Shown one piece after another: positions 52,199 through 60,525 of a DNA stretch of 64,000 nucleotides. The notes under the pieces are model-generated. The model worked only from the letters and a program-made list of their open reading frames with translations, made no database searches and was not told the DNA's origin. The stretch is from Solidesulfovibrio carbinolicus (GTDB taxonomy: Bacteria > Desulfobacterota > Desulfovibrionia > Desulfovibrionales > Desulfovibrionaceae): the NCBI RefSeq assembly GCF_004135975.1, contig NZ_CP026538.1, positions 4,460,867-4,524,866 on the forward strand, read 5' to 3'. The first letter of the stretch is position 1; the number at the start of each line of letters is the position of its first letter. The translations under genes and the position numbers were made by a program.

Positions 52199-52888
52199 GT
52201 GGGCGGGCAAACGGCGAAAACGCGCCTGACGGGCGTTTTGGAGCGTATAGGCGCGGCCTGCCGGGCTTGCGGCCGCGACCCGTCGGCGGTGACGCTGGTG
52301 GCGGTGTCGAAATTCCACGACGCCTCGGCCGTGGCCGAGTTGGCCGCCTGCGGTCAGACCATTTTCGGGGAATCCTACATCCAGGAGGCCCTGCCCAAGA
52401 TCGAGGCCGCGCCGGCCGGGCTGTGCTGGCATTTCATCGGCCATCTCCAGCGCAACAAGGCCAAGCTGGCCGTGGGGCGCTTCGATCTGATCCACACGGT
52501 GGACAACGTCGAGCTGGCGCATATATTGCAAAAAAGAGCGGCAGCCCAGCATCTGATCCAGGCCGTGTGCCTGCAGGTCAACGTGGCCGGGGAGGCGCAA
52601 AAGTCCGGCGTGGCGCCGGGCGGCCTGGACGCCCTGGCCGAGGCCGTGGCCGCGTGCCCGAACCTGCGCCTCGACGGCCTCATGGTCATTGCGCCGGTCT
52701 TCGACGACCCCGAAGGGGCGCGGCCGGCCTTTGCCCGGCTGCGGGCGCTGCGCGACGCGTTGGCGTCCCGCCTTGGCCAGCCGCTGCCGGTGCTTTCCAT
52801 GGGTATGAGCGGCGACCTGGAAGCGGCCATCACGGAAGGCGCCACCCACGTGCGGGTGGGCACCGACCTGTTCGGCCCGAGAATCTGA
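52199..52888 (+). CDS. YggS-family pyridoxal-phosphate homeostasis protein
   Basis: This 229-residue alanine-racemase-fold protein binds PLP through Lys38 in TLVAVSKFHD. Other family motifs are FGESYIQEALPK, WHFIGHLQRNKAK, HTVDN, and the C-terminal LSMGMSGDLEAAITEGATHVRVGTDLFG. It starts with GTG; AGGAG nine bases upstream supports that start. It lies between era and fliL in a tight plus-strand run, so it may share their transcript. Confidence 0.9.
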   Translation: MGGQTAKTRLTGVLERIGAACRACGRDPSAVTLVAVSKFHDASAVAELAACGQTIFGESYIQEALPKIEAAPAGLCWHFIGHLQRNKAKLAVGRFDLIHTVDNVELAHILQKRAAAQHLIQAVCLQVNVAGEAQKSGVAPGGLDALAEAVAACPNLRLDGLMVIAPVFDDPEGARPAFARLRALRDALASRLGQPLPVLSMGMSGDLEAAITEGATHVRVGTDLFGPRI

Positions 52889-52903
52889 TAAGCGGAGGGA
52901 GCC

Positions 52904-53500
52904 ATGGCTGATCCAGCGCCCGAAGAACAACCGAAAAAGAAAAAATCCGGCCTCATCAAGTATATCATCCTGGTGGTGTTGCTGCTGGTCCTGGGCGGCG
53001 GCGGCTACTTCGCCTATCTGACGTTTTTCGCCGCCAAGCCGCCGGCGGCCGCGCCGCCGGCCGACGGGGCCGCCCCAGCCGAAGCGCCCAAGGCCGACGC
53101 CCACGCCGAGGCCAAACCCGCCGAGAAAAAGGCCGAGGGCGGACACGGCGAAGCCAAAAGCGACGCCAAGGGCGGCGGACACGGCGGCGGCAAGGACAAG
53201 GCCGCCTCCAACAACGTGGCCCTGCCCCCCTTCGTGGTCAATCTGGCCGACCCCAACGCCCGGCGCTACCTCAAGGTGGTGCTCGAAGTGGAAGTGACCA
53301 GCAACCCGGAACTGCTCGAAGACAACAAGGCCAAGATCCGCGACGCCCTGCTCATGCTCCTGTCCTCCAAGACCTCCCAGGACTTGAGCACCCTGGAAGG
53401 CAAGATCCTGCTGCGCAAGGAAATCGTGGACCGCCTCAACCAGGCCATCGGCCAGCCCAAGGTCTCCCGGGTCTATTTCACGGATTTCGTCATCCAATAA
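52904..53500 (+). CDS. fliL: flagellar basal body-associated protein FliL
   Basis: This 198-residue inner-membrane protein has one transmembrane helix (about 19-42) after a Lys-rich start, an Ala/Pro/Lys-rich linker (about 45-105) and the FliL domain with NVALPPFVVNLADPNARRYLKVVLEVEV. It associates with the stator and rotor of the flagellar motor. GGAGGGA precedes the ATG. It is the first of fliL-N-O-P-Q. Confidence 0.93.
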   Translation: MADPAPEEQPKKKKSGLIKYIILVVLLLVLGGGGYFAYLTFFAAKPPAAAPPADGAAPAEAPKADAHAEAKPAEKKAEGGHGEAKSDAKGGGHGGGKDKAASNNVALPPFVVNLADPNARRYLKVVLEVEVTSNPELLEDNKAKIRDALLMLLSSKTSQDLSTLEGKILLRKEIVDRLNQAIGQPKVSRVYFTDFVIQ

Positions 53501-53526
53501 ACGCCGCGCCGCCGCGAGGTAGCACC

Positions 53527-54087
53527 ATGACTCCCGACGACATCGACCAGGATAAACTCGCCGCCGAATGGGCCGCCGCCCTGGATGACCAGGACGACAA
53601 ACCGGCCTCCCAAAACGACATCGACGCGCTTTTTGACCAGCCTTCCGGCGGCGGCGGCGGCGGCGGCGATGACGCCCTGGCCGCCGAATGGGCCGCCGCC
53701 CTGGCCGACGAGGAGGAAACCTCCATCAAGCGCGAACGCGACCAGGAAGCCATGTCGCGCCAAAGCGCCAAGGCCAAGTTCAAGGACATGACCCCCGAAG
53801 CCAAGGCCCAGCGGCCGGAAAACATCCGCCGCGACCTCGACTTCATCCTGGACATTCCGCTGGACGTCTCGGCCGAACTGGGGCGCACCAAACTTTTAAT
53901 CAACGAACTCCTGCAACTCGGCCAGGGCTCGGTCATCGAACTCAACAAGCTGGCCGGCGAACCGCTGGAAATCTACGTCAACGGCAAACTCGTGGCCCGG
54001 GGCGAAGCCGTGGTCATCAACGAAAAATTCGGTGTGCGCCTCACCGACATCATCAGCCCCATCGAACGGGTGAAACAGCTTGCCTGA
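53527..54087 (+). CDS. fliN: flagellar switch protein FliN with duplicated N-terminal motif
   Basis: This 186-residue protein ends in the SpoA/FliN domain (LDFILDIPLDVSAELGRTKLLINELLQLGQGSVIELNKLAGEPLEIYVNGKLVARGEAVVINEKFGVRLTDI). The C-ring protein is involved in switching and export. Its long N-terminus carries two copies of LAAEWAAAL (about 11-19 and 51-59), resembling the single DDLWAEAL motif at the start of other FliN proteins. A seven-Gly run lies between the copies. It precedes fliO with a short overlap. Confidence 0.92.
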   Translation: MTPDDIDQDKLAAEWAAALDDQDDKPASQNDIDALFDQPSGGGGGGGDDALAAEWAAALADEEETSIKRERDQEAMSRQSAKAKFKDMTPEAKAQRPENIRRDLDFILDIPLDVSAELGRTKLLINELLQLGQGSVIELNKLAGEPLEIYVNGKLVARGEAVVINEKFGVRLTDIISPIERVKQLA

Positions 54088-54445
54088 TCCAGCCGCCGCC
54101 CCCCTGCCCGCCGTCGAGTACGGCCTCACCGGCGTGGCCCTCAAGATGGGCCTGACCCTGGCCGTGCTGCTCGGGGTCATCTTCGCCGCCTTCTGGCTGC
54201 TGAAACGCTACGGCCCCAAGATCGGCCTGGGACCGGGCGGTCGGGGCGGAAGCCTGCGCCTCATGGACCATCTGCCGGTCGGACCCAAGAAATCCGTAGT
54301 AGTGGTGCGGTTCTTGAATAAAGATCTGGTGCTCGGAGTCACCGACCATACCATCACCCGCCTTGCCGAGGTCGATCATGCCGCAAACGCCGATTTCGCC
54401 GACGCCCTGGCCGCCAAGACGGTCCAGCCCGATGACGCGCCCTAG
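54080..54445 (+). CDS. fliO: flagellar export apparatus protein FliO
   Basis: This 121-residue protein has one transmembrane helix (about 18-42) followed by a small soluble FliO domain (GSLRLMDHLPVGPKKSVVVVRFLNKDLVLGVTDH). It helps assemble the FliP/Q/R export gate. It starts with TTG inside the end of fliN (eight-base overlap); no in-frame ATG is near. Confidence 0.85.
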   Translation: MPDPAAAPLPAVEYGLTGVALKMGLTLAVLLGVIFAAFWLLKRYGPKIGLGPGGRGGSLRLMDHLPVGPKKSVVVVRFLNKDLVLGVTDHTITRLAEVDHAANADFADALAAKTVQPDDAP

Positions 54446-55193
54446 CCGCCTTTTGGCCCTGGCTTTCTTCACGGCGCTGCTGGCCGTCCCGGCCTTGGCC
54501 CTGGCCCAGGACGCGCCGTCGCTGACCCTCTCCCTGGCCGCCGGACAGACCTCGCCCGAACGCGTCTCCACCTTGCTCGAAATCCTGTTCGCCCTGACCA
54601 TCCTGTCCCTGGCCCCGTCGTTCGTGCTGACCGTCACCTCGTTTACCCGCATCATCGTGGTGTTTTCCTTCCTGCGCCAGGCCATGGGCGTGCAGCAGGT
54701 GCCGCCGACGCAAATCCTGGCCAGCCTCGCCATTTTTCTGACGGCCGTCATCATGTACCCCACCGGCAAGGCCATAAACGACAACGCCCTGCAACCCTAC
54801 CTGAACGAGGAAATCGGCTTCACCGAAGCCCTGAAAAAAGCCGAAGCCCCTCTTCGCGAATTTCTCTTCAAACACACCCGCGAAAAAGACCTGTCCGTCT
54901 TCTACACCATCACCAAGATGGAACGCCCCAAGGACAAGGGCGAAGTGCCGACCATCATGCTGGCCGCCGGGTTCATGATCAGCGAACTCAAAACCGCGTT
55001 TACCATCGGCTTTTTGATCTACATCCCGTTTCTCATCCTCGACATGGTCATCTCGTCCATCCTGCTGGCCATGGGCATGATGATGCTGCCGCCGGCCACC
55101 ATCGCCATGCCGTTCAAACTGCTGTTGTTCGTGCTCGTGGATGGTTGGGGGCTCATCGTCGCCTCGCTGGTCAACTCGTTTACGACGACGTGA
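54432..55193 (+). CDS. fliP: flagellar export gate protein FliP
   Basis: This 253-residue protein has a signal sequence (MTRPSRLLALAFFTALLAVPALALAQ) and the FliP core: ILSLAPSFVLTVTSFTRIIVVFSFLRQAMG, PPTQILASLAIFLT and the C-terminal FLIYIPFLILDMVISSILLAMGMMMLPP. It forms the flagellar type III export gate. I chose the ATG at 54432, overlapping fliO by 14 bases, where the signal sequence begins. Confidence 0.94.
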   Translation: MTRPSRLLALAFFTALLAVPALALAQDAPSLTLSLAAGQTSPERVSTLLEILFALTILSLAPSFVLTVTSFTRIIVVFSFLRQAMGVQQVPPTQILASLAIFLTAVIMYPTGKAINDNALQPYLNEEIGFTEALKKAEAPLREFLFKHTREKDLSVFYTITKMERPKDKGEVPTIMLAAGFMISELKTAFTIGFLIYIPFLILDMVISSILLAMGMMMLPPATIAMPFKLLLFVLVDGWGLIVASLVNSFTTT

Positions 55194-55230
55194 GCAGGGA
55201 AGCGAAGAGCGTGAAGAGACGATAAGAGAA

Positions 55231-55275
55231 GAGGCCTCCGGCGGCCAAAGGGGCTGAGCCCCTTTGGAAACCCCA
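55231..55275 (+). repeat. 3' element copy A9, degenerate
   Basis: It follows fliP by 38 nt after a purine-rich stretch: GAGGCCTCCGGCGGCC, then AAAGGGGCT/AGCCCCTTT with a short loop. The flank is conserved but the stem has been replaced. It divides fliP from fliQ. Confidence 0.7.
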
Positions 55276-55375
55276 CGTGAAGAAAGGCCATTGCCGCCGC
55301 GTTTGGCGGCATTACTTGAAACGAGATAGTGCGGCGCGCTCAAACACGCCGCGCAAGCCATAAGGAGCATACGCC

Positions 55376-55645
55376 ATGACCACGGATATGGTTGTCGCCC
55401 TGTCGCGCCAGGCCATCGAGCTGGCGCTGTTCCTGGCCATGCCCATGCTGGCGGTGAGTCTTGTCGTCGGCGTGTTCGTCTCGGTGCTCCAGGCGGCCAC
55501 CCAGATTCAGGAAATGACGCTTACTTTCGTGCCGAAGATCCTGTCCATGTTCATCGCGCTGCTCTTGGCCTTCCCCTGGATGATGGACAAGATGCTCAAT
55601 TTCACGCGGGAGCTTTTCATGAATATCCCGACGTATTTGCGCTGA
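55376..55645 (+). CDS. fliQ: flagellar export gate protein FliQ
   Basis: This 89-residue two-helix membrane protein has the FliQ pattern: ALSRQAIELALFLAMPMLAVSLVVGVFVSVLQAATQIQEMTLTFVPKILSMFIALL. It forms the export gate with FliP and FliR. AAGGAG precedes the ATG. FliR, FlhA and FlhB are not in this window; fliQ is the last gene of the run. Confidence 0.95.
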   Translation: MTTDMVVALSRQAIELALFLAMPMLAVSLVVGVFVSVLQAATQIQEMTLTFVPKILSMFIALLLAFPWMMDKMLNFTRELFMNIPTYLR

Positions 55646-55871
55646 CGCGGGTTTTCTTCAGGGCGTCGCGCTGTCCGGCGCGATTGACTGTCCCCCGTCT
55701 ACGCCGTAATCCCCGAAATGGCCGCATGTGGAGATGTTATCCACTCCAGAAAGAAATGGACGCCTCTCGGTTCCTTGCGGCCTTTTTCTTTTGCTTTTCC
55801 GGGATGTGCCCCGCATCCATCCGCTAAATCCACGCCCGCGGCCCTCACCCCCTTTACCCCTTTCTTCAGTC

Positions 55872-55913
55872 GGGGGGTCCGGGGGCCTCAGGCCCCCGGC
55901 CGCCGGAGGCATT
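55872..55913 (-). repeat. two-hairpin 3' element, copy A7
   Basis: On the minus strand, about 20 nt after the stop of the TIM-barrel gene: GAATGCCTCCGGCGGCC, the CCGGGGGCC/GGCCCCCGG hairpin, then ACCCCCCG. Confidence 0.88.
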
Positions 55914-55933
55914 CCCTCTTCTCCTCGTCCACC

Positions 55934-56764
55934 CTACTTGCCGAAAAACTCCCCCTTCGCTTTCACAAACGTCAAGGCGGCCTCGAAGGCTTCGGGGGTG
56001 TGGGGTTCGAAGGTGGCGGTGGGGGTCAGCTGGCGGGCGCTCAGGCCGGCGAAAATCGCTTCGAAGGGGATTTCGCCCTGGCCGGGGCCGAGGTGCTGGT
56101 CGAAGGAGCCGTCGTTGTCGTGGAGGTGCAGATGCAGGAGGAAGGGAGCCAGGGCGTCGAGCCAGGCGTCTAAATTGCCGCGTTTTTTGCCTTCGGCGAA
56201 GCTGTACCAGTGGCCGACGTCAAAACAGGCCCCGACGGTTTCGGCTTCCTCGGCCGGCAGGCGCTCACGCAGGGCGACGATGGTCCCGGAAACGGTCTGG
56301 GGATCGGTCTCGTGGGTGTTTTCCAGGCAAAGGGGCGGATGGCCGGGCCAGGCGGCCAGCACGGCCGCCCAGGTGTCGGCGCTGCGCTGGGCCCAGTCGG
56401 GGAACGAGCGGATGTAGAGGAACCGGTCGTAGGCGGCGTGGCCGACCATGCGGCGCGGGCCGTAGATGGCGGCCGTTTCCATGGCCCCCAGCAGCCGATC
56501 GCGGCTGGCGGCCCGGATACGGGCGTCGGCGCTGCCGGGCTGGAGATCGAAAAACGGCAGATGCACGGTGACGGGCACGCCGGCGTCGGCGAAAAGCCGG
56601 GCCAGTTCGCGGTGAAAGGCGGCGTCGGTGGCGTCGAGAAGCAGGGGGTCCAGGCCCAACTCGGCCGGCACGCCATCGAGCAGATGACGGTGCAGGAGCC
56701 TGGGCTCGCGCCGGGCCACCCGCAGATTGCAGTTCACGAAATAGCGCGACATGGATCCGCTCAT
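55934..56764 (-). CDS. TIM-barrel sugar phosphate isomerase/epimerase family protein
   Basis: This 276-residue protein has the xylose-isomerase-like (AP_endonuc_2) barrel: PVTVHLPFFDLQPGS, LCLENTHETDP, ACFDVGHWYSFAEG and LLHLHLHDNDGSFDQHLGPGQGEIPF, with the usual Glu, Asp-His and His-Asp metal ligands. Substrate unknown. Its ATG overlaps the stop of the upstream membrane-protein gene (ATGA). It is last in the pyrE-L,D-transpeptidase operon. Confidence 0.85.
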   Translation of the reverse strand: MSGSMSRYFVNCNLRVARREPRLLHRHLLDGVPAELGLDPLLLDATDAAFHRELARLFADAGVPVTVHLPFFDLQPGSADARIRAASRDRLLGAMETAAIYGPRRMVGHAAYDRFLYIRSFPDWAQRSADTWAAVLAAWPGHPPLCLENTHETDPQTVSGTIVALRERLPAEEAETVGACFDVGHWYSFAEGKKRGNLDAWLDALAPFLLHLHLHDNDGSFDQHLGPGQGEIPFEAIFAGLSARQLTPTATFEPHTPEAFEAALTFVKAKGEFFGK

Positions 56765-57513
56765 TCCTTGGGCAGGGGGTAGACCTGGGCGAAAATGGGC
56801 TTGCCCGAGGGATCGAGGATGACCAGGCGCAGGCCGTAGATGTCGCGAGCCTCAAGCTTGGCCGGCAGCGGCAGGCTGGCGGCTATCTGCTTGAAGCGCT
56901 GGATCTGAAACGACAGCTCGTCCTTTTCGGGTTTCAGCGGCCACAGCGTGCCGTCGTTGGTGACAACAAACGCCTCGGCCTTGCCCACCAGCCCGGTCTG
57001 GGGCGTGACGTTGCTGAGGTCGAAACCGAGGTTCAGGCGTTTGTTGTCGATCTTGAGCTTGAGATTGTCCACGCCGGCCTGGCTGGCATCGACGCGGGCC
57101 AAAATCTTCGACAGATCGACCCGGTCCTTGGCGGCTTCGGCGGCCGGCTGGGCCGGTTCCTTGCGGTCCTCGGGCCGGACCTTGAACCAGTCGGGCTTGT
57201 CAGGATTGTAGGAACCGAGCAAGGTTTCGAGTTCGGTGGCGTCCTTGGAGCGCAGGGTGCGCTCAATATTCTCCAGGCGCATAAGGCTTTCGCCGGCCGC
57301 GTCGATCTCCTGGCGCAGGACGGCGGTCCGGGCCGCGTCGTCGCGGTTGGCCTGGTAGAGATGGTAGGCCACGGCCACGGCCGCGCCCAGAACCAGCAGC
57401 AAGGCCAGGGGCGTGAGCACAAGGGTTCTGACAAGCCAGACCGGCAGGCGGTAACGCCCTACCCCGGCCGCATCGCGCAAAATGAGAATGTCGATCCGGC
57501 CGCTGCCCGCCAT
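56761..57513 (-). CDS. membrane-anchored coiled-coil protein of unknown function
   Basis: This 250-residue protein has one transmembrane segment (about 29-50: TLVLTPLALLLVLGAAVAVAYHLY) after a short cytoplasmic start, a coiled coil (about 55-95) and a beta-rich periplasmic domain (ending LRLVILDPSGKPIFAQVYPLPKE). I do not recognise the family. It directly abuts the L,D-transpeptidase gene (its ATG follows the stop with no gap) and overlaps the next gene by four bases, so it may assist envelope work by the transpeptidase. Confidence 0.75.
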   Translation of the reverse strand: MAGSGRIDILILRDAAGVGRYRLPVWLVRTLVLTPLALLLVLGAAVAVAYHLYQANRDDAARTAVLRQEIDAAGESLMRLENIERTLRSKDATELETLLGSYNPDKPDWFKVRPEDRKEPAQPAAEAAKDRVDLSKILARVDASQAGVDNLKLKIDNKRLNLGFDLSNVTPQTGLVGKAEAFVVTNDGTLWPLKPEKDELSFQIQRFKQIAASLPLPAKLEARDIYGLRLVILDPSGKPIFAQVYPLPKE

Positions 57514-59763
57514 TTACATCCTGCTCCATTTTTCTTCGACGATGGCGAATCCGTTGCCCGAGGGAGCCAGATAGAGTGTCTTTTTGCCCCGGTCCGACCC
57601 GCCGTCGCGGCTTTCGTAGTCCTGGACGAAGGTCACCACGTAGCCGTCTCGGCGCGGAGTGATCTTCACGTCGGAAAACGTGACTTTCTTCGGGGCCTTG
57701 TCCTTCCAGAGGTCGGCCTTGCGGGAGCGGATGGCCTCACGGCCCTTGCTGTCGCCCTGGACGGCGCTGTCGGCGTAGAAAGAGGCGTATTCGCCCACCC
57801 GGCCGCGTTCCCAGGCGGCCCGCCAGGCTTCCACCATGGCTGCGGCGGCGGCTTCCTTGCCGGCCTTATCGGCCTTGTCGGGCTTGGCCGGGGCCTGGGC
57901 AGCTACAGGCGCAACGGGCTGGCCGGCGGCCGCCGTGGAAACGGCCGGCGCAGGAATTTCGACGGCTGGGGCCGGCTTGGCCGATTCGGCCTTGGGCGTG
58001 GCGGTGGCCACGGCCACCGCAGACGGCGCGGGCCCCAGGGCCAGGCCGACGGCGGGGCGCTGCTTGGACCAGCGTTCCTTGGCGATGACCAGTTTGCCGC
58101 CGGCAGGGACCAGGGACAGGGTTTTGAACCCGGCGCTTTCACGGCCGCCGGCCTTGCCCTGGTAGTCCATGGCGCAGACCACGGTGAAACCGTCGCCTTC
58201 GGACGCGGCAGACAGCACTTCCATGGTCACGCGGCTTGGCGGATGGCCCTGCCACAGCCCGGCCTTCTGGCGGCGGATGGCCTCCTTGCCCTTGAGGCTC
58301 CCCTGGACGGCGTTGTCGGCGTAATGGGCCAGATAGTCCTCGATGCGGCCGCGTTCCCAGGCGGCGCGCCAGCTTTCCACGGCGGCGCGGATGGCGGCGG
58401 CCTGTTCGGGCGCGACCGCCTTGGCGGCGGGAACCGGCGGCGCGGCCGGTTCCGGGGCCTTGGCCGCCGGAGCTGGTGTCTCGACGGGCTGGGCCACGGG
58501 GGCCGGCGGAACAGCCGATTTTTCCGGAGCCTGGGCCACCTGAATCGGCGCTGCCGGGGCAGCGGGAACGGCAGGAGCGGCCGGCGGCGGCGGCACGACC
58601 TTGGCGGCGTCGGTGGCGAAAGGCGACACCCCGGGCTTGACCGGTCCGGTCTGGGCCACGTCGAGGATGGCATGGTCCTCGGGGGTGGGCGGAACCTTGA
58701 GCGGCAGGGAATGGAAGGCTTTCTGGGCCACCTTCTCCATGGCCGCCTGATGGCTGTCCATGAGTTGCTTGGCTTGCGTTTCCTCTTCGCTGGGGGCGTC
58801 GGGCGGCGTGGTGACGGTTTCGGCTTCGTTGGCCAGGGCCTTGCCGGTCTTGGCGTTGGCGGCCAGCAGCGTGGGCGATTCCTCGTACTCCATGCCGATG
58901 ATGCGGAAACGGTCGTCAGTGCCGCGCTGCCAGTACAGGCGTTTGACGCCCTGGGAAACCAGGGTCGGCGAGCGGTAGACCTGGACGAAGTAGGTCACCC
59001 AGTAATCCGGTCCGGGAAGCGCCCGGATGTCGGACAGTGTGACCTGAATCCAGGGCAGGGATTTGAACAACCGTTCCTTTTGGGACCGGAAAGCGGCGAA
59101 GGGCTGGCCTTCGGAGATGGCGAATTTTTCGGCGTCGTGGAAGCCGAAAAAGGCTTCGGAGCGCTCAGCCCAGGCCTTGCCCCAGGCTTGGGTGGCTTCC
59201 ACCACTTCCTTGGCCTCGGCCCTAAGGCGCGGGGCGTCGGCGGCAAGGCGCACCTCGTCGGCGATGATGACCGGCGTGCCCAGGGCCAGATCGTTATCCA
59301 GGCGATGGAGATCCGGGGTATTCAGCGCCACGCAGCCCTGGGTCACGTAGGGGACGATGGAATTGCCCCGGCCGTGGATCCAGATGCCATGGCCGGTCTT
59401 TTTGCGCACCACGTCGGCCGGATTGGGGAAATTGAGCGGAAAGGCCAAGTCGCCGTAGAGTTCGTAATTGAGTCCCGAAGCCTTGCGCCGGACGATGAAG
59501 TAGACGCCCTCGGGGGTGCGCAGGTCGCCTTCCTTGAACTTGTCGCCAAGGAGCTGGCCGGTGGCGCAGGGCAAAAACTCGGCCACCCGCACCGGGCTTT
59601 GGCGCGAGAGCAGGAAAAAGGCCTGGGACTTCTTGTCCACGGCCACGGACAGCTTGGGAAACCACTGCGTGTCCACCACGTCCGCCGTCCATTCCGCCGC
59701 CGCCGGACGGTACGGCAGCAGCAGCAGGACGGCGAGGACAAGGGCGTGGCCGAATCGTTTCAT
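57514..59763 (-). CDS. L,D-transpeptidase (YafK-like) with NTF2-like repeats
   Basis: This 749-residue exported protein starts with a signal peptide (cut after AAA near 23). A YkuD/L,D-transpeptidase domain (about 35-170) follows, with His130-Gly in GIWIHGRGNS and the catalytic Cys144 in TQGCVALN; Gln replaces the usual His before GC. It should form 3-3 crosslinks or anchor proteins to peptidoglycan. Three NTF2-like modules follow: about 190-300, 455-575 (VESWRAAWERGRIEDYLAHY) and 640-749 (VEAWRAAWERGRVGEYASFY), joined by Pro/Ala-rich linkers. It follows pyrE by 11 nt and precedes 57513 with no gap. Confidence 0.85.
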   Translation of the reverse strand: MKRFGHALVLAVLLLLPYRPAAAEWTADVVDTQWFPKLSVAVDKKSQAFFLLSRQSPVRVAEFLPCATGQLLGDKFKEGDLRTPEGVYFIVRRKASGLNYELYGDLAFPLNFPNPADVVRKKTGHGIWIHGRGNSIVPYVTQGCVALNTPDLHRLDNDLALGTPVIIADEVRLAADAPRLRAEAKEVVEATQAWGKAWAERSEAFFGFHDAEKFAISEGQPFAAFRSQKERLFKSLPWIQVTLSDIRALPGPDYWVTYFVQVYRSPTLVSQGVKRLYWQRGTDDRFRIIGMEYEESPTLLAANAKTGKALANEAETVTTPPDAPSEEETQAKQLMDSHQAAMEKVAQKAFHSLPLKVPPTPEDHAILDVAQTGPVKPGVSPFATDAAKVVPPPPAAPAVPAAPAAPIQVAQAPEKSAVPPAPVAQPVETPAPAAKAPEPAAPPVPAAKAVAPEQAAAIRAAVESWRAAWERGRIEDYLAHYADNAVQGSLKGKEAIRRQKAGLWQGHPPSRVTMEVLSAASEGDGFTVVCAMDYQGKAGGRESAGFKTLSLVPAGGKLVIAKERWSKQRPAVGLALGPAPSAVAVATATPKAESAKPAPAVEIPAPAVSTAAAGQPVAPVAAQAPAKPDKADKAGKEAAAAAMVEAWRAAWERGRVGEYASFYADSAVQGDSKGREAIRSRKADLWKDKAPKKVTFSDVKITPRRDGYVVTFVQDYESRDGGSDRGKKTLYLAPSGNGFAIVEEKWSRM

Positions 59764-59774
59764 GCGTGCTCGCG

Positions 59775-60368
59775 TCAGGAGGCCGGTTGCTCTTTGGCGG
59801 CGGCGACCAGGGCCTCACGGGTGAAGATGGACAAAAGCGGAAAGCCCCGCTCGGCCAGACGCTGGCTGCCGCCTTCGTTGCGGTCCAGCACGGTCACCAC
59901 GGCGCCGATGGTCAGTCCGGCGTCCTGGACCCGGTCGATGACGGTGACAAGCGTACCGCCGGTGGTCACCACGTCTTCCAGCAGCGCGACCTTGTCGCCG
60001 GGCTGGAAATTGGACAGCCCTTCCAAAAACTGATTTGTGCCGTGGCCCTTGGAGGCCTTGCGCACGATAAAGGCCGGCATGGGGCGATGGCGCAGAAACG
60101 AGGCCACGGACACGGCCGTGACGAGGGGATCAGCCCCCAGGGTCATGCCGCCGACGCCGACGATGTCGGCCGGCAGCAGGTCGAAAAGCAGATTGCCGAT
60201 GAGCCAGGCCCCTTCGGGGTGCAGGGCGGTCTGTTTGCAGTCGAAATAGTAGTCGCTCTTGCGCCCGGAGGTCAGGGTGATTTCCCCGGCGCGGTAGGAT
60301 TTTTCCATGAGCAGGGCGGCCAGGCGGCCCCGCATGGCGGCGGCGTCAAGATTTTGCGGACAGGACAT
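59775..60368 (-). CDS. pyrE: orotate phosphoribosyltransferase
   Basis: This 197-residue enzyme makes OMP from orotate and PRPP in pyrimidine synthesis. The PRPP-binding loop is VALLEDVVTTGGTLV (about 118-132), and YYFDCKQTALHPEG is family-typical. I chose the ATG at 60368 with GAGGATAACC before it; the ATG at 60380 is the alternative. It leads the minus-strand operon with the L,D-transpeptidase, an unusual pairing. Confidence 0.93.
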   Translation of the reverse strand: MSCPQNLDAAAMRGRLAALLMEKSYRAGEITLTSGRKSDYYFDCKQTALHPEGAWLIGNLLFDLLPADIVGVGGMTLGADPLVTAVSVASFLRHRPMPAFIVRKASKGHGTNQFLEGLSNFQPGDKVALLEDVVTTGGTLVTVIDRVQDAGLTIGAVVTVLDRNEGGSQRLAERGFPLLSIFTREALVAAAKEQPAS

Positions 60369-60467
60369 GGTTATCCTCATTGCGGCCCTTTGCTTTTGGC
60401 ATACAAAAGCCCGGCCTTTTTGAAAAGCGGTTCATCGTAAACGGCCATCGCGCGCTTCCCCCATGTT

Positions 60468-60510
60468 GGGGGTCCGGGGGCCTAAGGCCCCCGGCCGCCG
60501 GAGGCATCTT
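60468..60510 (-). repeat. two-hairpin 3' element, copy A8
   Basis: On the minus strand, 16 nt after the purB stop: AAGATGCCTCCGGCGGCC, the CCGGGGGCC/GGCCCCCGG hairpin with loop TTA instead of TGA, then CCCCC-AACAT-GGGGG. Confidence 0.88.
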
Positions 60511-60525
60511 CTCTTCTTCTCGATC

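Noticed and set aside
55658..55912. 84-residue minus-strand frame starting MPPAAGGLRPPDPP
   Set aside because: Its beginning is the repeated 3' element and the rest is Arg/Gly-rich noise; I treat the peptide as a finding, not a gene.
57361..60033. 890-residue plus-strand open frame
   Set aside because: It is Gly/Arg-rich, spans several well-supported minus-strand genes and has no recognisable domain or ribosome site.
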